Position numbers and translations under genes: made by a program. The notes under the pieces were generated by a model, which saw only the letters and a list, made by a program, of their open reading frames with translations, was not told where the DNA came from and ran no database searches. Positions 1 through 8,284 of a DNA stretch of 64,000 bases are shown piece by piece; the stretch's first letter is position 1, and each line of letters opens with the position of its first letter. The DNA is from Dinoroseobacter sp965279125 (lineage in GTDB: Bacteria; Pseudomonadota; Alphaproteobacteria; Rhodobacterales; Rhodobacteraceae), in NCBI GenBank assembly GCA_965279125.1, contig CBDIHL010000042.1:144356-208355 (forward strand), given 5' to 3'.

Positions 1-754
1 TGTGCGGCTGGAAGCGGCGGGGCTTGTGCGCATCTGTCGAAGTGCCCGCGATATTGCGCCTGCCATGCTGGAAGGGCGCATCGCCGCGATCCTGCATATG
101 GAAGGGGCTGAGGCGATTGATCCCGATCTGCACGCGCTCGATCTGCTGCATGCGGCGGGGTTACGCTCGCTCGGGATTGTGTGGTCGCGGCCCACGATCT
201 TTGGCCATGGCGTCCCGTTTCGGTATCCGAGCGACGGTGATATTGGGCCGGGTCTGACGGATGACGGGAAGCGCTTGGTCGCGCGGTGCAAGGCGCTGGG
301 GATCATGGTGGATACCTCGCATTTGAATGTAGCCGGGTTCTGGGATGTGGCCGAGGCGGGGCTGCCCTTAGTGGCGACCCATTCCAACGCCCATGCCATT
401 AGCCCCGGCGCGCGCAACCTGACCGACGCCCAGCTGCGCGCGATTGGCGAGACCGGGGGGATGGTGGGGCTGAACTTCGGCTCGGTCTTCCTGCGCGAAG
501 ATGGGCGAGCCGCGCCTGAGGGATGTATCGAGGCGGCGATGAAGCACCTCGACCAGATGATCGCAATGGCTGGCGAGGATCACGTTGGCCTCGGCTCCGA
601 TTTTGACGGCGCACCGATGCCCGAAGGGCTGGAGGATTGCGGCAAGCTGGACGCCTTGCGAGATGCGATGCGCGCCCACGGCTATGACGAGGCACTGGTT
701 ACCAAGATTTGCAACGAAAACTGGTTGAGCTTTCTTGACCGGACGATGACTTGA
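1..754 (+). CDS. Membrane dipeptidase (peptidase M19 family), 3' part only
   Basis: The reading frame is open at the left edge, so the start lies outside the window; about 250 C-terminal residues are present of a family that is usually about 330-400. M19 (renal dipeptidase-like) enzymes are di-zinc TIM-barrel hydrolases that cleave dipeptides, including some with D-residues. Visible family features are the MEGAEA segment with a metal-ligand Glu, the THSNAHA segment with metal-ligand His followed by ARN, and the GSDFDG loop with its catalytic/binding Asp near the C terminus. The next gene starts 12 bp downstream, so the two are probably co-transcribed. The family call is firm; the substrate is not known. 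Confidence 0.9.
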   Translation, partial: VRLEAAGLVRICRSARDIAPAMLEGRIAAILHMEGAEAIDPDLHALDLLHAAGLRSLGIVWSRPTIFGHGVPFRYPSDGDIGPGLTDDGKRLVARCKALGIMVDTSHLNVAGFWDVAEAGLPLVATHSNAHAISPGARNLTDAQLRAIGETGGMVGLNFGSVFLREDGRAAPEGCIEAAMKHLDQMIAMAGEDHVGLGSDFDGAPMPEGLEDCGKLDALRDAMRAHGYDEALVTKICNENWLSFLDRTMT

Positions 755-766
755 GGGAGAGCTAAA

Positions 767-1888
767 ATGAGCATCAAGACCACCCATGTGGGCAGCCTGC
801 CACGGCGCCAGGAAACCGTAGATTTCATCTTCGCGCGCGAGAACGGCGAAGCCTATGACGAGGCCGCGTTCGATGCCGAAATGGCCAGCGCTTGCGACTA
901 CGTTGTGCAAAAGCAGGTCGAGGCCGGGATCGATATCGTGTCGGATGGCGAGACCTCGAAGATCAGTTACGCCACCTATGTCAAGGACCGCTACACTGGC
1001 TTTGGTGGCGACAGTCCGCGAAATGCGCCTGCGGACCTCAAGGAATTCCCCAGCTTCCTCAAGCGCTTGGCCGATGACGGTGGCACGCCTCAATATGCGC
1101 GGCCCATGTGTGTGGGCGAAGTGACCTCCAAGGGTCAGGGCGAGTTGGAGAAGGATATCAAGCACCTCAAGGACGCGATGGCGAACCACGGGGCTGAGCG
1201 CGGATTTATGAATGCGGCCTCGCCCGGTGTGATCTCGCTGTTCTTGCAGAACGACTTCTATCCGACGCGCGATGCATATTTGGCAGCTTTGTCGGATGCG
1301 ATGCGGGCGGAGTATCAGACGATTGTTGGGGCCGGTTTGGACTTGCAGCTTGATTGCCCGGACTTGGCCTTGTCGCGGCATATGCTGTTCAATGACTTGT
1401 CGGATGACGAGTTCCTCAAGATCGCCGCAAGCCATGTCGAAGCGCTGAATGCCGCCCTTGAAGGCGTGCCGGAAGAAAACGTCCGCATCCACATTTGCTG
1501 GGGCAATTACGAGGGGCCGCATGTCTGCGATATCGACATGGACAAGGTGTTCTCGGTGCTGATGGGCGCGAAGGCGCGCTATGTGTTGTTCGAGACCTCG
1601 AACCCCCGCCATGCCCATGAATGGACCGTGTTCCGCGATCGCAAGGCGGAGATTCCGGATGGCAAAGTGCTGGTGCCGGGCGTTGTGGATACGACCACGA
1701 ACTTTGTCGAGCATCCGGAGGTTGTGCGCCAACGGGTCGAGCGGTTCGTGGATATCGTGGGCGCAGAGCGGGTGATCGCGGGCAGCGATTGCGGATTTGG
1801 AACCTTTGCAGGATTTGGTGCTGTCGACCCCGATATTGCTTGGGCGAAACTAAAGAGCCTGAGTACGGGAACGCGATTGGCAGGGTAA
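767..1888 (+). CDS. MetE C-terminal-like cobalamin-independent methyltransferase
   Basis: This 373-residue protein matches only the catalytic C-terminal half of cobalamin-independent methionine synthase (full MetE is about 750 residues). Such short forms are stand-alone methyltransferases or epoxyalkane:coenzyme M transferase-like enzymes. The zinc site is visible as His242 and Cys244 (IHICWGN) plus Cys342 (AGSDCGFGT), the usual H-x-C plus distal C set. The N terminus KTTHVGSLPR is the family's typical first strand. An AGGGAGA Shine-Dalgarno sits just before the ATG. It follows the dipeptidase gene by 12 bp. Because the N-terminal folate/substrate half of MetE is absent, the methyl donor and acceptor cannot be assigned, and a generic MetE-family annotation is safest. 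Confidence 0.88.
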   Translation: MSIKTTHVGSLPRRQETVDFIFARENGEAYDEAAFDAEMASACDYVVQKQVEAGIDIVSDGETSKISYATYVKDRYTGFGGDSPRNAPADLKEFPSFLKRLADDGGTPQYARPMCVGEVTSKGQGELEKDIKHLKDAMANHGAERGFMNAASPGVISLFLQNDFYPTRDAYLAALSDAMRAEYQTIVGAGLDLQLDCPDLALSRHMLFNDLSDDEFLKIAASHVEALNAALEGVPEENVRIHICWGNYEGPHVCDIDMDKVFSVLMGAKARYVLFETSNPRHAHEWTVFRDRKAEIPDGKVLVPGVVDTTTNFVEHPEVVRQRVERFVDIVGAERVIAGSDCGFGTFAGFGAVDPDIAWAKLKSLSTGTRLAG

Positions 1889-1937
1889 TCGTTCGGCATT
1901 GCAATTCTATTCATATGCTCGAAAATCTGTTATGCTT

Positions 1938-1963
1938 CTGAGTTGTGCAATTGCGCAACTCAG
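1938..1963. promoter_or_regulatory. 26-bp near-perfect palindrome, candidate operator
   Basis: The 13-base arms (1938-1950 and 1951-1963, left arm CTGAGTTGTGCAA) pair at 12 of 13 positions, with no spacer; the only mismatch is T1946/G1955. It lies 50 bp after the upstream stop codon and just before the regulator gene. A spacer-less dyad with an AATT centre is typical of a dimeric repressor/activator site rather than a terminator, and no T-run follows. It covers the TTG at 1943 that would give the longest version of the next gene, which argues for the later start. Confidence 0.5.
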
Positions 1964-2017
1964 CAATGGGGCAACACTATAGACGCATCGAGCAAGTCAC
2001 GTTCTAGCGGATACCGC

Positions 2018-3586
2018 GTGGTTATCCGAGGTCGGTTTTGTGTGCGCACGCCGGCAGGTGAGGACGTGACGCCAATAAACCGTAAAGAACGCGCGCTTAT
2101 TGCGATGCTGGCCTGTGCCCCTGATCGGCGCTCCACACGGCGTTGGCTGGAAACAAAACTTTGGTCTGAAAGCCCGCCTGAGAAGGCCTCAGCCAGCTTG
2201 CGGCGCGCGCTCTCGAACCTCAGAAAGGGTGCGCTTGGCAATATATCTCTCTTTGAATGCAACCGGCACGAAGTCTGGCTTGACGCGTCTGTGACGATCG
2301 ATACCCGCCCTGGTTTGGCGGGGCAGGTAGACCTGTTGGAATTGGTTGATGTCGACGACCCGGAGTTTGATGACTGGTTGCGCAGTCTGCGCGCCGCTGA
2401 TGCCGCAACGCCTGCTGAGCAACCAGACCATGTCAGCGACGGCCCTGCGGCGTTGTCGAATGGGACGCTTGTTGTGATCCGCGCACAATCCCAGCGCCCC
2501 TCGGACTTGGATAGTTTCTATACAACGATCATGGTCGACACCCTATCGGCCCGGCTTGAGGCCGAAGGCGCGGATGAGATCTATGCCAATATTGAGCCAG
2601 CTGCGGGCTGGAAAGAGCGTGCAGCGACGATTGTTGAACTGGAATTGCACACCCTTGTGGATGACGCGGACTGGACAGTTCATCTGCGCGCTTTGGGTGG
2701 CGTTGATCGGCGGTTCTTGTGGTCAGGGCGCTTGCGGGTGCCTTCTGCGAGCCGCTCGATTGCCACCGGGATCGAGGCACAGGCCTTTGCGTCGCGCGCG
2801 CTGACGCAGATCCTGCACCGCTTTCACGCCTTTCGCGATGCGCGTTTGTCACCGATGATGCTCATGCAGCGCGCGGCCGTGCGCTTGTATGATCCGAACC
2901 CAGACCGCGTGCGTCTGGCTGAGGAAGACTTGACGCGCCTGAGCTCCGGCGAGGGCATGGCCCAAGCCCTTGCATGGCGTGGCTTCGCCCGCATGGCACG
3001 CGCGATCGAGTTTGGGGACAAGACCGATGCAGACGAGGCCGCCGCGATGATTATGGAAGCCGAAGCGCTGAAACCGGGCAATGCGCTGATCTCTGCCCTT
3101 GTTGCACGCGTTTCACTTGATAGCTTCGGCGACGTGGATAAGGCAGCATTTCACGCCAGAAATGCGCTGCTGTCCGACGAAACGAACCCCTACGCCCTGC
3201 AATCCGCCTCCCGCATTGCCCTGATGCAAGACCGTGCCGACGACGCCCAGGAGCTGGCGCATCTTGCACGCAATACCGCCGAAGGCCTGCCCCATGTCTT
3301 TGCCTGGGACTTTGAACTTGGCCTCGCCGCCTTGGCACGCGCCGACCTTCTTGGCGCGCTTGGGGCCATGCAAAGCGCCCATCGCAGCAATCCGAACCAC
3401 CGCGCCACATTGCGCTATCTGGTCGCCACAAGCTGGCTTGTCGGAGAGCATTCCCAAGCCCGAGACGCCGCAAAACGGCTCGCCCAGATCGAGCCGGGCT
3501 TTCGCATCTCTGACTTGCGAAAACCCGACTATCCGGTGCTCACCTTGCGTCGGCTGGGCCTGACCGACATGCTGCCTGAGGCTTAA
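2018..3586 (+). CDS. Winged-helix/TPR transcriptional regulator (SARP/BTAD-like)
   Basis: The N terminus (VVIRGRF...NRKERALIAMLA...RRWLETKLWSE...SLRRALSNLRK) has the pattern of the OmpR/PhoB-type winged helix found in SARP-like activators. The middle and the C-terminal half (from about residue 290) are alpha-helical with Ala/Leu-rich TPR-like repeats. No ATPase or sensor domain is seen. I chose GTG 2018 because it places the first DNA-binding strand at the N terminus. A longer version from TTG 1943 is possible but would start inside the 26-bp palindrome at 1938-1963, and neither start has a strong ribosome site. The gene converges on the subtilase gene with 10 bp between them. It is a plausible regulator of the 3.6-10 kb block, but that link rests on position only. 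Confidence 0.75.
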   Translation: MVIRGRFCVRTPAGEDVTPINRKERALIAMLACAPDRRSTRRWLETKLWSESPPEKASASLRRALSNLRKGALGNISLFECNRHEVWLDASVTIDTRPGLAGQVDLLELVDVDDPEFDDWLRSLRAADAATPAEQPDHVSDGPAALSNGTLVVIRAQSQRPSDLDSFYTTIMVDTLSARLEAEGADEIYANIEPAAGWKERAATIVELELHTLVDDADWTVHLRALGGVDRRFLWSGRLRVPSASRSIATGIEAQAFASRALTQILHRFHAFRDARLSPMMLMQRAAVRLYDPNPDRVRLAEEDLTRLSSGEGMAQALAWRGFARMARAIEFGDKTDADEAAAMIMEAEALKPGNALISALVARVSLDSFGDVDKAAFHARNALLSDETNPYALQSASRIALMQDRADDAQELAHLARNTAEGLPHVFAWDFELGLAALARADLLGALGAMQSAHRSNPNHRATLRYLVATSWLVGEHSQARDAAKRLAQIEPGFRISDLRKPDYPVLTLRRLGLTDMLPEA

Positions 3587-3596
3587 GCAGCCCCCG

Positions 3597-5351
3597 TTAC
3601 GGCGATGGATGCGCCCTCCTGCCCGCCTCAAGCGCTGCCGCCAAAGACGTGCCGGCTGCTTTGAAACGTCGCCCTGAGCCATTGCCCAGCACCGCGCGCC
3701 CGTCTTCTGCATACCGGGGCAGCGCATCACTGGGCATCGCGCGCCCGGATGTATCACGCAGATCGCTCTGCACATCCACGCTCCTACCCGCCATCGGTTG
3801 GCTGGCATAAGCGGCCTCTCCATGCCCTTTGACCACGGCCGTTGCGGTGAAAATACGCGCATGGCGGGCGGTCGCCAGAATGGACGCAGTCCCTTTGCGG
3901 CGGATCACAGACACCGGCAAGTTGTCGGCTCCGAGTTGGTCTTCCAAGCCGGGACGGCCCAATGCATCTGTCGGACGATAGTTTGTGTCTTCAAACCACG
4001 ACGCACGAGATGGCTTGGACAAATCGACCTCGAACCCGGTTTCATCCCGCAATATCCAAAGATCCGCCCCCGAGCCCTTTGCCCGGATCGTCCATGCGCC
4101 CGCTTGTGCCCGTGCGGGTGTTGCAGCCTTGGCAGCCGTCGGCGTTAAGGTGAGCCGCGTGCGCACGCGCCTTGACGCCAGCCCGGTGACCCATACTGCG
4201 CCGACATCCTGACCGTTATGCACCAGCCTGCTGATCCCACCCTCTGTTGGCAGATGAATGGACGCGCCGTCCGGGGCTTCGAGTGTCAACGGTTCCGCTT
4301 TGGCCTGTTGAATGAACTCTACCGTGTTCGCGGAATAATCATCCGGCTGTATCCGCCACCGCACATGGTCATTTGGACCGAGCTGCGCGTGCAGCTGATC
4401 TTGGCGGTGGTTCCCAATCGGCAGAACGAGCGTTACGAAAATGCCTTTTGCGGCGAGATCATCCAGCGTCGCATTCATCTCGGCCAAGATCTCGGCTTGG
4501 CCATCCTGCGGTCCCCCGGTGAAGCCGAACGCCATAAGCACCACCATGCGGAATTCGGTATCCACAACGCTTGCGGCTTGCGTCGCGATCTTGCGCAGCG
4601 CCACGCTCATGACGACGGCCATTTGCCCCCCGGTCAGATCTCGCAACACCGCGACCGGCAACTCCAACCCGTGAAACCGTGCGCCTTGAGGTGCCGTCTG
4701 GTTGACCAGATCAGTCATTGCGGTGCCGTGGGCGAGACCGTCGGCTGCGAATAAGGGACGCCCCTCGGCCATGCCATAGACGCTTGTGGGGAATTTACGT
4801 GCAAGATGCGCGCGAATGATGACGTCCGGTTGATCCATCAAATCATCAAGGTCAGATTGCTCGAGCGTCGTGCCGTCAACCACGGATTCGTTGTTGTAAG
4901 ACAGTGAAGAGAGCGTCGCGAAACGGCTTGGATGGTCAGGTGACTGGCTGCGAAATTCAGGATTCCAGAAGGCAATGCCCGCATCAATGATGCCGATTTC
5001 AATATCCTCTGCCACCCCTCCGCTGGATCTGAGACTGGGACCTGCCAGAATATCGAGAGCACCTGTTGGCTTAATATCGCCGTTGGGAATGCGAGGACCG
5101 ATAAAGAGGCTGGTATCCTCAAGACGGTCTTTGAGCGCGGTCTGGTAGTCTTCGAACAGATCTGCATTCTGCGCACGCACACCGGTCAGGATCTCGGATT
5201 GCAACTGACCCTCTGTGTTCTGAAACACGACCGTGGGCCGGGAGGTCTGCTTTTGCTCAGACCCCGGTCGATGCAACACGTCCAGTAGGGCCGCCGGAAG
5301 CAAGTTGACCGGCATTGGCTCTGGTATATTCCTAGGCTCTAGCTCGATCAT
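3597..5351 (-). CDS. Subtilisin-like serine protease (S8 family), no signal peptide
   Basis: The 584-residue protein has the subtilase triad in order: Asp123 (IGIIDAGIAF), His208 (GLAHGTAM) and Ser569 (AGTSLAAAL), with a likely oxyanion Asn314 (PIGNHRQ). Unusually, the serine motif lies only 16 residues from the C terminus and about 250 residues beyond the oxyanion Asn, so a long insert separates them. There is no N-terminal signal peptide or recognisable inhibitory propeptide, so the enzyme probably acts in the cytoplasm or leaves by a non-Sec route. Its start overlaps the end of the upstream haloperoxidase-like gene by 4 bp, so the two are translationally coupled. Its substrate is unknown; a role in maturing a partner protein or in defence is speculation. 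Confidence 0.85.
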   Translation of the reverse strand: MIELEPRNIPEPMPVNLLPAALLDVLHRPGSEQKQTSRPTVVFQNTEGQLQSEILTGVRAQNADLFEDYQTALKDRLEDTSLFIGPRIPNGDIKPTGALDILAGPSLRSSGGVAEDIEIGIIDAGIAFWNPEFRSQSPDHPSRFATLSSLSYNNESVVDGTTLEQSDLDDLMDQPDVIIRAHLARKFPTSVYGMAEGRPLFAADGLAHGTAMTDLVNQTAPQGARFHGLELPVAVLRDLTGGQMAVVMSVALRKIATQAASVVDTEFRMVVLMAFGFTGGPQDGQAEILAEMNATLDDLAAKGIFVTLVLPIGNHRQDQLHAQLGPNDHVRWRIQPDDYSANTVEFIQQAKAEPLTLEAPDGASIHLPTEGGISRLVHNGQDVGAVWVTGLASRRVRTRLTLTPTAAKAATPARAQAGAWTIRAKGSGADLWILRDETGFEVDLSKPSRASWFEDTNYRPTDALGRPGLEDQLGADNLPVSVIRRKGTASILATARHARIFTATAVVKGHGEAAYASQPMAGRSVDVQSDLRDTSGRAMPSDALPRYAEDGRAVLGNGSGRRFKAAGTSLAAALEAGRRAHPSP

Positions 5352-6544
5352 GACTGCGACCCGCTTTGCTCTGGCATGGGGGCAGGAGCCGGTGCGCTGA
5401 TAGCTGCACCCATCTCAATACGAGACAATTGCATGGCCATGTCCAACGCCGAGAACGGGGCATCGGTCTTCTCAGGCTCGACAGCATCTGGCTTGGCAGG
5501 CTTTAGGCCCGTTTTGCCAATCAGACCCGCGTCGGCCTGGCGCAAGAGGCCGTCCTGACCCGCCTCGACCCACATCTTGTCCACTTTGGGAGCCGGCGGG
5601 TCTGTCAGACCAAGCCGACCCGCGAAAATCGGGGCCAAGGCGGCGGCGATCACGCGCCCCATATGTCCGTCATGTTCATAGTGAACGCCCGCCACGATGC
5701 GGTTTTCCTCGATCCGCGACGCGATCAGGCGCAGGTCTTTGGAGGCTTCGCCAAACACCATGGCTTCCAACACGAAGGCCATCGACCATGCTTCGGTCGC
5801 GTGCCCGCTGGGCGTCGCGCCATGCGCAGGCGTGCGGATGACCGGAGCCACCAACGCGGACAAATCCGCAGGGCGCGGCACGTTCAGCAAGTGCTTGGCA
5901 CGCACGACAACCTTGCCCGTGGCAGCCAAAACGGCGTCGAGCAGTTCCATCGTGAAGGGATGGGTGTCACGGGTCATCGGATAAGCAAGCGCCAGAAAGC
6001 TCAGAATATCGGTCTGCTGCACAACGATTTCCGTCATCCTGTCCGCACGCAACCAGCGGCGATCGAGCACTTCTTTGAGGACGGCGTCAGGGTCGCGAAC
6101 TTCGGCATGAACCTTTCCGGCATCATCCTTGAATTTATGGACCAAAGGATGTGTGACCCGACAGATCGGTTCACTGCCGCCCTCTGGATCCGCAAAGACG
6201 AGAACGTCTTTCGGTGTCGTCCCATCGCCCTGTGCCGCATCATCTACTTGCACAGAAAGGCCCGCAGACAGATCTTCCGTTAACAGCACATGCCGATGCA
6301 AGGGCTGCAACCGTCGAAAGGCCTCAAGACCTTTCGGGATTGTGTCGCTGTTAAAGTCAACGCCGCCCGCCTCGTTCGGCAAGCTATGGCCAACGGACAT
6401 AAGCGCGAGGCTCAGCTGGGTGGAGCTGGCGCTACCGGCATGATTCAGTGCGGGAACGGATTGGGATTGCTGCGATTGTTGGGATTGCTGCGACTGTTGA
6501 GATTGTTGCGACTGCTGTGATTGTTGGGATTGCGTGAATGGCAT
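5348..6544 (-). CDS. Vanadium haloperoxidase / PAP2-type phosphatase with Gln-Ser-rich N terminus
   Basis: All three motifs of the PAP2/vanadium haloperoxidase superfamily are intact: K-x6-R-P (Lys217 to Arg224, KHLLNVPRP), P-S-G-H (245-248) and R-x5-H-x3-D (Arg282, His288, Asp292). These residues bind phosphate or vanadate, and His288 is the axial ligand/nucleophile. No membrane helices are evident, which favours the soluble haloperoxidase-like branch over membrane lipid phosphatases. Residues 5-29 are a low-complexity run of SQQ triplets. There is no signal peptide. A GGAGG ribosome site lies 9 bp before the ATG. It is first in a two-gene unit with the overlapping subtilase gene and is divergent from the peptidoglycan-hydrolase genes. 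Sequence alone cannot separate halogenation from phosphatase activity. Confidence 0.85.
   Translation of the reverse strand: MPFTQSQQSQQSQQSQQSQQSQQSQQSQSVPALNHAGSASSTQLSLALMSVGHSLPNEAGGVDFNSDTIPKGLEAFRRLQPLHRHVLLTEDLSAGLSVQVDDAAQGDGTTPKDVLVFADPEGGSEPICRVTHPLVHKFKDDAGKVHAEVRDPDAVLKEVLDRRWLRADRMTEIVVQQTDILSFLALAYPMTRDTHPFTMELLDAVLAATGKVVVRAKHLLNVPRPADLSALVAPVIRTPAHGATPSGHATEAWSMAFVLEAMVFGEASKDLRLIASRIEENRIVAGVHYEHDGHMGRVIAAALAPIFAGRLGLTDPPAPKVDKMWVEAGQDGLLRQADAGLIGKTGLKPAKPDAVEPEKTDAPFSALDMAMQLSRIEMGAAISAPAPAPMPEQSGSQS
6458..6532 (-). repeat. In-frame 9-bp repeat encoding (Ser-Gln-Gln)n
   Basis: About eight tandem copies of a CAR-CAR-TCN codon triplet encode residues 5-29 of the haloperoxidase-like protein. 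Third positions vary between copies (TCG, TCA, TCC, CAA and CAG mixed), so this is an older coding microsatellite kept in frame. It could change length by slippage in 9-bp steps, which would alter only the Gln/Ser tail length. Confidence 0.8.
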
Positions 6545-6779
6545 TTCGTTGTCCTCCGGTGCTGGTCTTGCAGCAAACCTAGCGACCCAGAATCAGACCG
6601 TCACGGTTAATCCCCGCCTGTCACTCACGCTCAGATCACGCTCGGCTGTTAGCTCAGCTTTGGCGCTGCAATTGCCGGGCCTCACGCGATTGAGACACTG
6701 AAACGCCCCGATTGAGCACGCCCTGCGGCATTCGCCGCAATGGAAACTTAGCTGATCTGGCCTTTTGAAAGGGATAGAA

Positions 6780-7472
6780 ATGACACTGACACGTACTGGC
6801 GAATTCGCGGGACTTCCGCTGTATTATGATCGCTTCAAGACCGGCGCGTATGGCAACGAAGCCATCAAATTTCGCCCCTATATCAACACCAAATTCCTCG
6901 ACAGCTGCAACGCGTGCTTTGAAGACATGCAGACCAGCTTCAAAAAAGCGGGCTTCACGATCACGCAAATCTGGAGTGGCGGTGTTGGCCGGGACGGATC
7001 TGGCACGTCTTATCACCATACCAACCGCGCCTTTGACCTGGATGCCTTGGTCTTCGAAACCAACGACATGTGGATCGCAGATACCTTCCCGGCGCGCCCT
7101 TACCTCTACTTGGCGATTGAGGCGCAGCTGCGGATGCATTTCGGCACCGTGCTGAACTATGACTACGACTACAAACACAAAGACCATTTCCATTTCGACA
7201 ATGGCACATCCGTCGGGTTCAAACGGCACGCACGCAGCCACGTTCTGTTCGTTCAGCACGCGCTTTCAAAGCTGTTCAACCTCAGCATCGGCGCGTCCGG
7301 CTATGACGGCGTCATGGGCGGCGACACCGAGGCTGCACTGCGCATCGCCCTGAAGCGGCTGGGCATTGGCGGCCTGTCGAACAAGCAAAACTGGCTGGCC
7401 TTCTTGGCGGTCTGTTCGGAAACGGCGCTTGAGATGGAGACCTCCATCGTTGTCATGCCCCAAGGCGCGTGA
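6780..7472 (+). CDS. Extensin-like / M15-type peptidase with C-terminal peptidoglycan-binding domain
   Basis: The N-terminal 150 residues carry the extensin-like C-terminal-domain/M15 zinc peptidase pattern: SYHHTNRAFDLD (His and Asp ligands) and, after FGTVLNYDYDYKHK, the DHFHFD ending. The C-terminal part (about 155-230) fits a PG_binding_1 repeat (VQHALSKLF...GYDGVMGGDTEAALRIALKRLG). Together these suggest a cell-wall D,D-peptidase or amidase. There is no Sec signal peptide, as in phage endolysins. I chose ATG 6780, which has AAAGGG 6 bp upstream, over the in-frame TTG 6765. A 6-bp hairpin (6724-6739) lies in the leader. The stop overlaps the next start by 4 bp. Confidence 0.8.
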   Translation: MTLTRTGEFAGLPLYYDRFKTGAYGNEAIKFRPYINTKFLDSCNACFEDMQTSFKKAGFTITQIWSGGVGRDGSGTSYHHTNRAFDLDALVFETNDMWIADTFPARPYLYLAIEAQLRMHFGTVLNYDYDYKHKDHFHFDNGTSVGFKRHARSHVLFVQHALSKLFNLSIGASGYDGVMGGDTEAALRIALKRLGIGGLSNKQNWLAFLAVCSETALEMETSIVVMPQGA

Positions 7473-8200
7473 TCGAGATGTCTGCCAAGAAATCAGCCGA
7501 CTACTGTCGTCAAAGCAGCGGTGTCGATATGGTCGACACCTCTGCCATCGTAACGCACGACTTTCTGCATCACATGCAGGAGGTCGGCGTCAAAACAATC
7601 GCCCGCTACTATGATTACGACGGCACGGGCGCGGATCCCTCGCTGGATGAGACCATCCCGAACAAGCGCCTGCGCCCCCATGAGCCGCAGCTTCTGCGCG
7701 ACCACGGCTTCAGGCTTCTTGTTGTCTTCCAGCACAACAACAACAAGCCTGAGACGTTTCAGGACTGGCGAGTGCGTGGCCCAAGCGATGCGTATCAGTG
7801 TCTTTCCATGGCCGAGACCATACAGCAACCGGAGAACTCGACGCTGTACTTCGGAGTTGATGGGGACTTTTATGGCGACATCCCCGGCTACCCCAAAACC
7901 CAACACTCCACCGAGATCCACGCCTATTTCGACGCCATTGCAGAGGTTTTGGCCAAGGAAAACGCTGGCTTTCACCTCGGCGCTTATGGCGGTGGGGCCT
8001 GTATCAACGGGCTGAAAGACAAGGGGTTGATCGCACATCGATGGCTATCTCACAGCCATGGCTTTGTTGGCAGCAAGGCCGCGCACCAATCAGGTGACTT
8101 TGAGATCGAGCAATACCTGCCAGGCAAATGCGGCGGGCGGGAGGTCGATTTCAACCACGTGAACCCGGCAGCTGCCTCGATCGGGGACTTTGCGCCGTAA
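7469..8200 (+). CDS. DUF1906 glycoside-hydrolase-like protein
   Basis: The sequence follows the DUF1906 (Rv2525c-like) TIM-barrel fold: GVDMVDTSAI at the start of strand 1, VKTIARYYDYDG for strand 2, FRLLVVFQHNNNKP, then LYFGVDGDFYGD with the acidic residues that replace the GH25 catalytic set, FHLGAYGGG, and a C-terminal EIEQYLPG...VDFNHVN segment. Related domains are thought to act on peptidoglycan or other glycans. There is no signal peptide. The GTG start overlaps the upstream TGA (GTGA); ATG 7478 is an alternative. The pairing with a peptidoglycan-binding peptidase suggests a two-enzyme wall-lytic unit. Confidence 0.82.
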   Translation: MIEMSAKKSADYCRQSSGVDMVDTSAIVTHDFLHHMQEVGVKTIARYYDYDGTGADPSLDETIPNKRLRPHEPQLLRDHGFRLLVVFQHNNNKPETFQDWRVRGPSDAYQCLSMAETIQQPENSTLYFGVDGDFYGDIPGYPKTQHSTEIHAYFDAIAEVLAKENAGFHLGAYGGGACINGLKDKGLIAHRWLSHSHGFVGSKAAHQSGDFEIEQYLPGKCGGREVDFNHVNPAAASIGDFAP

Positions 8201-8284
8201 TCCGCCCCGATCCGTCACACACCCGCGCGGAGGGCGATCTGATCCGGCCCGCCCCCGCCACCTTTCAACAAAAAGGGGAACGAT

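Noticed and set aside
368..1732. Long open frame on the minus strand (about 450 codons)
   Set aside because: It lies opposite the dipeptidase and MetE-like genes, both with clear motifs. It has a His/Arg/Gly-rich composition typical of antisense GC-rich DNA and no family pattern.
6458..6532. Short tandem repeat considered as a CRISPR-like array
   Set aside because: The repeat unit is 9 bp, in frame, with no spacers; it encodes a Ser/Gln tail.
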